Origin: an uncultured Porphyromonadaceae bacterium
GTDB taxonomy: Bacteria > Bacteroidota > Bacteroidia > Bacteroidales > UBA11471
Assembly (NCBI GenBank): GCA_900542765.1
Contig: UQOX01000011.1
Location: forward strand, 11,430-75,429
Direction of reading: 5' to 3'
DNA length: 64,000 nucleotides
Every line of letters begins with the position of its first letter. Within the stretch, counting starts at the first letter, position 1. Made by a program: the position numbers and the translations under genes. Below the pieces are notes generated by a model, which did not search any database, had not been told where the DNA came from, and worked only from the letters and a program-made list of their open reading frames with translations. Below, piece after piece: positions 60,882 to 64,000 of this stretch.

Positions 60882-63071
60882 ATGATGAACACCAAACTTC
60901 TCTTGCCGGCACTACTGCTGTCTGTTGCCACCTTCTCCCCGGCACAGATCACCATACAGGACGCCGGAGGGTGGTATGAGTCGGGTTATGTAACCTTCTC
61001 TCTGGTCGATGATGCTGCCTCTTACCACGTTTATTACCAAAACGGAGAGAACGACTACCAGAAAATCGACGACCAGTTGGTGCGCAACTATGGTGAGTAT
61101 GGCCGTGCCGATGCCATGGGCATACCCGCAGGGACTTACCGGTTCAAGGTCGTGCCTGTCGACAGCGACGGAACCGAGATGGAAACTCTGGCCGCCGAAT
61201 CTTCCTCTTGCGAAGTGAAAGCCCATGACCGCACGGGTTATGCCTTCTTCAACGGGAAAACACCCGGAGCCTACAACGCCGACGCCAGCCTGAAAGCCGG
61301 TACCGTGGTGCTGTACCTCACCGAAAACAACAAAAACACCCTTACTCTGGACGTAACCACCAGCTCAAAAGGAGCCGTAACCACCTGCACCGGCTTGCAG
61401 GAGATACTCTACGGGTATAAGAAAGGATACGAGTCGCGTCCGCTTCTGATACGGGTCATCGGGCAGATTACCGACCCGGCCGTGACCGACAAGGGCGACA
61501 TCGTCATCGACCTGAGCAACAAAACGGCCTGCCCGGGCATCACCATCGAAGGGGTGGGCAATGACGCCACGCTCGACGGGTGGGGCATACGCATCAAAAA
61601 CTCCTCTTCCATCGAAATCAGCAACCTCGCCACCATCAACTGCGACAGCGACGAGGGCGACAACATCGGTCTGCAACAAGACAACAGCTACATCTGGGTG
61701 CATAACTGCGACTTCTTCTACGGCCACGCCGGTAGCGACGCCGACCAAGTGAAAGGTGATGGCGCCCTCGACTGCAAGAAGTCAAACTATGTCACCTTCT
61801 CCTACAACCACTTTTGGGACAACGGCAAGTGCAACCTGTTGGGACTAAGTGGCGAAAACGACCAAATGTATATTACCTACCACCACAACTGGTATGACCA
61901 CAGCGACAGCCGCCACCCGCGCATACGCTCCTACTCCTGCCACGTCTACAACAACTACTACGACGGTTGCGCCAAGTACGGCGTAGGCTCCACCATGGCA
62001 TCGAGCGTATTTGTCGAGAACAACTACTTCCGCAACACCAGCAAGCCCATGATGATTTCGATGCAGGGCACCGACATTGTCTCGGGCGCGGGCACATTCA
62101 GCGGCGAGACCGGCGGCATCATAAAAGCCTACGGAAATGTCTTTGCCGAGAAATCGTCGAGTTTCCGCTTCGTCACCTACCAAGAGAACAACGTCGAATT
62201 CGACGCCTACGGCGCCACGACACGCGACGAGCAGGTACCGGCTGCCGTGAAAACGAAACTGGGCGGCACCTCCTACAACAACTTCGATACCGACCCCTCG
62301 CGCATCTACACCTACACGCCCGATGCCGCCGAAGACATTCCCGCCCTCCTGTCGGGCCAGTACGGTGCCGGGCGCATGCAACACGGTGACCTGCAATGGA
62401 CCTTCAACAACGCCGTAGACGACAAGAGTTACGACGTGAACAGCGCCCTGAAAGCCGCCGTGACCGGATACCAAACCAGCCTCGTGGGGCTCTTCACCGA
62501 TAGCGGCGACCAAGGCACCGGCGGCGGAGAAGGTGGCGATGGCGAAGAAGAAGGCGGTGAAGAAGGCGGCGGCGACACGCCGATAATCCCTTCCGACGGA
62601 TATGACTGTCACTTCACCGGCATGACCCCCTCGAACGGTTTCTATACCTTCACCTCCTGCAACTACTCCAACTCCAAAGGTTCTGCCACGGTCAACGGAA
62701 CCACCTACACCGAGTGCTTGAAGATGGAATCATCGACCCAAGTCTCCTTCACCACCACCGAAGAGATGACACTCACCCTCGTCTTCAACGACGGGTCGTC
62801 GCCCAACATCAAAATCGATGGCGTGAAAGTATCGGCCACCTCGGGCAGCATCATCACCCAGACCCTCCCGGCCGGAACCCACACACTGACCAAGGCCGAC
62901 CAGAACTTCCTCTTCTACATCACGCTCACCTCCACGACGAGCAGTGGCATCGACGAAGTGAAAGCCGACCTCCGCGACGATGCAATTTACGATTTGCAGG
63001 GACGTCGCGTTACCCACATGCAACCGGGCAACATCTACATCACAAAAGGGCAAAAGTTCTTATATAAATAG
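60882..63071 (+). CDS. Secreted pectate lyase (PL1 family)
   Basis: 729 aa. Signal peptide (LLLPALLLSVATFSPA) then an N-terminal beta domain (ASYHVYYQNGENDYQKI). The PL1 beta helix (about 120-430) carries the calcium-site and catalytic segments DGALDCKKSNYVTFSYNHFW and SDSRHPRIRS, the Arg of RHPR being the usual base. A Gly/Glu-rich linker (about 545-570) leads to a C-terminal beta domain and the terminal YDLQGRRVTHMQPGNIY tail common on Bacteroidales secreted enzymes. The ATG-ATG at 60882 is taken as start; an ATG at 60877 is out of frame. Confidence 0.93.
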   Translation: MMNTKLLLPALLLSVATFSPAQITIQDAGGWYESGYVTFSLVDDAASYHVYYQNGENDYQKIDDQLVRNYGEYGRADAMGIPAGTYRFKVVPVDSDGTEMETLAAESSSCEVKAHDRTGYAFFNGKTPGAYNADASLKAGTVVLYLTENNKNTLTLDVTTSSKGAVTTCTGLQEILYGYKKGYESRPLLIRVIGQITDPAVTDKGDIVIDLSNKTACPGITIEGVGNDATLDGWGIRIKNSSSIEISNLATINCDSDEGDNIGLQQDNSYIWVHNCDFFYGHAGSDADQVKGDGALDCKKSNYVTFSYNHFWDNGKCNLLGLSGENDQMYITYHHNWYDHSDSRHPRIRSYSCHVYNNYYDGCAKYGVGSTMASSVFVENNYFRNTSKPMMISMQGTDIVSGAGTFSGETGGIIKAYGNVFAEKSSSFRFVTYQENNVEFDAYGATTRDEQVPAAVKTKLGGTSYNNFDTDPSRIYTYTPDAAEDIPALLSGQYGAGRMQHGDLQWTFNNAVDDKSYDVNSALKAAVTGYQTSLVGLFTDSGDQGTGGGEGGDGEEEGGEEGGGDTPIIPSDGYDCHFTGMTPSNGFYTFTSCNYSNSKGSATVNGTTYTECLKMESSTQVSFTTTEEMTLTLVFNDGSSPNIKIDGVKVSATSGSIITQTLPAGTHTLTKADQNFLFYITLTSTTSSGIDEVKADLRDDAIYDLQGRRVTHMQPGNIYITKGQKFLYK

Positions 63072-63084
63072 TCCGCACCGATAG

Positions 63085-63127
63085 ACAGGCGGCTTGCTCC
63101 CCCCAAAGAGCAACCGCCTGTTTTTTT
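63085..63127 (+). terminator. Terminator of the PL1 gene
   Basis: ACAGGCGG-c-TTGCTC (63085-63099) pairs with GAGCAA-c-CGCCTGT (to 63121), followed by a run of T; 13 bp after the stop. Confidence 0.9.
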
Positions 63128-63221
63128 GAAAGGAACAACGGCACCGGGACCATTTGCTCCCGGACATTTGCATTTTTTCTTGCAAGTTTCAAGACCATTT
63201 ATCAAGAATCTTTAAAACAGA

Positions 63222-63254
63222 CTTGCTTTTCTTTTTCCTCTTTTCCTATCTTTG
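63222..63254 (+). promoter_or_regulatory. Promoter of the Reg_prop sensor gene
   Basis: CTTG (63222-63225), 21 bp, TATCTTTG (63247-63254); ATG at 63307. Confidence 0.6.
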
Positions 63255-63306
63255 TAAAGATTAACCAATCGAGTACCTCTTGCCGCCTGAAAAACCATAC
63301 CGTGAA

Positions 63307-64000
63307 ATGTCGTCCCGAAAACTCATCCTTCTTCTTGCCATCTTCACGCTGACAACCGTCCGGGGAGAAAGCCTTCTCAATGTCAGGCATTACTCTCTCG
63401 AAGAGGGATTGTCGCAAAATACCATACAAAGCATCTTGCAAGACGACAAGGGATATATATGGCTGGCCACATGGAACGGACTGGAACGATTCGACGGATA
63501 CAGCTTCAAAAACTACAAATCCTATCCCACCGACAGAGTGCGGTTGAGCTACAACCGCATCACCCATATCGAGAAAGGGTTCGGTTCGCACATTTGGTGT
63601 CAGACGTTCGGCGGCCACACCTACCTGTTCGACAGCGATACCGAGCAATTTCTCAACCCCCTGTCGGAGCAAGGCGATTTCATTTCAGGAAAATCCCCCC
63701 GCATTTTCCCTTTGAAGAAAGGCGTCACATGGGTGGTTACCCCCAATGGGGAACTATATCGCGTCGACGAAAAACGATTGACAGGAAATGCGGCCTCAGA
63801 GACATGTGAAAACATAGAGACATTGCCCAACGACATTTACACCATTGCCGAAGACGCAGAAGGGCAGGAATGGATACTCACCCGAAGCGGAACATACATA
63901 TACAACCAACCGTTCGAAAGCCAAGAGACATTCCGCCACTTTTGCCTTGTAGACAGCACCGTATTCTTAGCCTCCGCCGACGGAAGACTTTTCTCATATA
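63307..64000 (+). CDS. Reg_prop sensor protein, probable hybrid two-component regulator (5' part)
   Basis: The first 231 residues are visible and open to the window edge. A signal peptide (LILLLAIFTLTTVRG) is followed by LNVRHYSLEEGLSQNTIQSI, LQDDKGYIWLATWNGLERFD and further beta-propeller blades (EDAEGQEWILTRSGTYIYN), the periplasmic Reg_prop sensor typical of Bacteroides hybrid two-component systems. Full-length proteins are about 1,300 aa with kinase, receiver and AraC domains, none of which can be seen here. Adjacent to a pectate lyase, so it probably senses a pectin fragment. Confidence 0.85.
   Translation, partial: MSSRKLILLLAIFTLTTVRGESLLNVRHYSLEEGLSQNTIQSILQDDKGYIWLATWNGLERFDGYSFKNYKSYPTDRVRLSYNRITHIEKGFGSHIWCQTFGGHTYLFDSDTEQFLNPLSEQGDFISGKSPRIFPLKKGVTWVVTPNGELYRVDEKRLTGNAASETCENIETLPNDIYTIAEDAEGQEWILTRSGTYIYNQPFESQETFRHFCLVDSTVFLASADGRLFSY

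Overview
The window looks like chromosomal DNA of a member of the order Bacteroidales. The supporting signs are the purH-mreBCD-pbp2-rodA arrangement, asnA, Wzi/Wza-type capsule genes, PCMD and DUF3127 proteins, the rpmB-rpmG-DUF4295 operon, TamB beside tsaD, and a Reg_prop sensor. Promoters follow the Bacteroidales pattern TTTG / about 20 bp / TAnnTTTG, and almost no gene has a Shine-Dalgarno site. Base composition is near 50% G+C by eye, which with the gene content would suit a Barnesiella-like organism; that genus-level guess is inference. I see no rRNA, tRNA, CRISPR array, insertion sequence or phage genes.

Layout. 1-6690 (minus): a cell-shape operon, purH-mreB-mreC-mreD-mrdA-rodA, the last gene cut by the window edge. 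6789-9556 (minus): a U32 rRNA/tRNA-modification type protein and metA. 9817-19166: mostly metabolic and envelope genes (asnA, a DUF3332 lipoprotein, an esterase, a Dabb protein, a GH13 enzyme, prs, a PCMD lipoprotein with a beta-barrel protein, and the muramidase NamZ). 19167-19683 is a gene-free stretch holding a tandem array of promoter-like units in front of a small secreted protein and hsp20.

20783-33529: a capsule/exopolysaccharide region with a GT2, an export lipoprotein, a tyrosine autokinase, a polymerase/ligase-like membrane protein, two GT4 transferases, a GT26 transferase, a lipoprotein, Wzi and a PHP-type tyrosine phosphatase. rpmE2 is embedded in it. No flippase or initiating transferase is visible here. 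33630-46399: housekeeping genes (DUF3127, rsfS, ftsH, cdsA, rpmB-rpmG-DUF4295, tsaD-cinA, TamB) ending with a fucosyltransferase-fold enzyme translationally coupled to TamB.

46510-54010 and 60882-64000: pectin degradation. A PL10-CE8 fusion faces a divergently placed CE12-CE8 operon. About 6.9 kb further on there is a secreted PL1 pectate lyase and the start of a Reg_prop sensor, probably a hybrid two-component regulator. Between these lie floA, a TPR protein, a YcxB-like protein, a TonB-dependent receptor, a TtcA-like enzyme and a DUF486 membrane protein. No SusC/SusD pair lies in the window.

The most interesting non-coding signals are the promoter-like array (19286-19640), dyad symmetries laid over the promoters of the pectinase genes (54041-54072 and 60812-60880), an unexplained island with inverted ends (37705-37880), and a rare strong Shine-Dalgarno site on hsp20.
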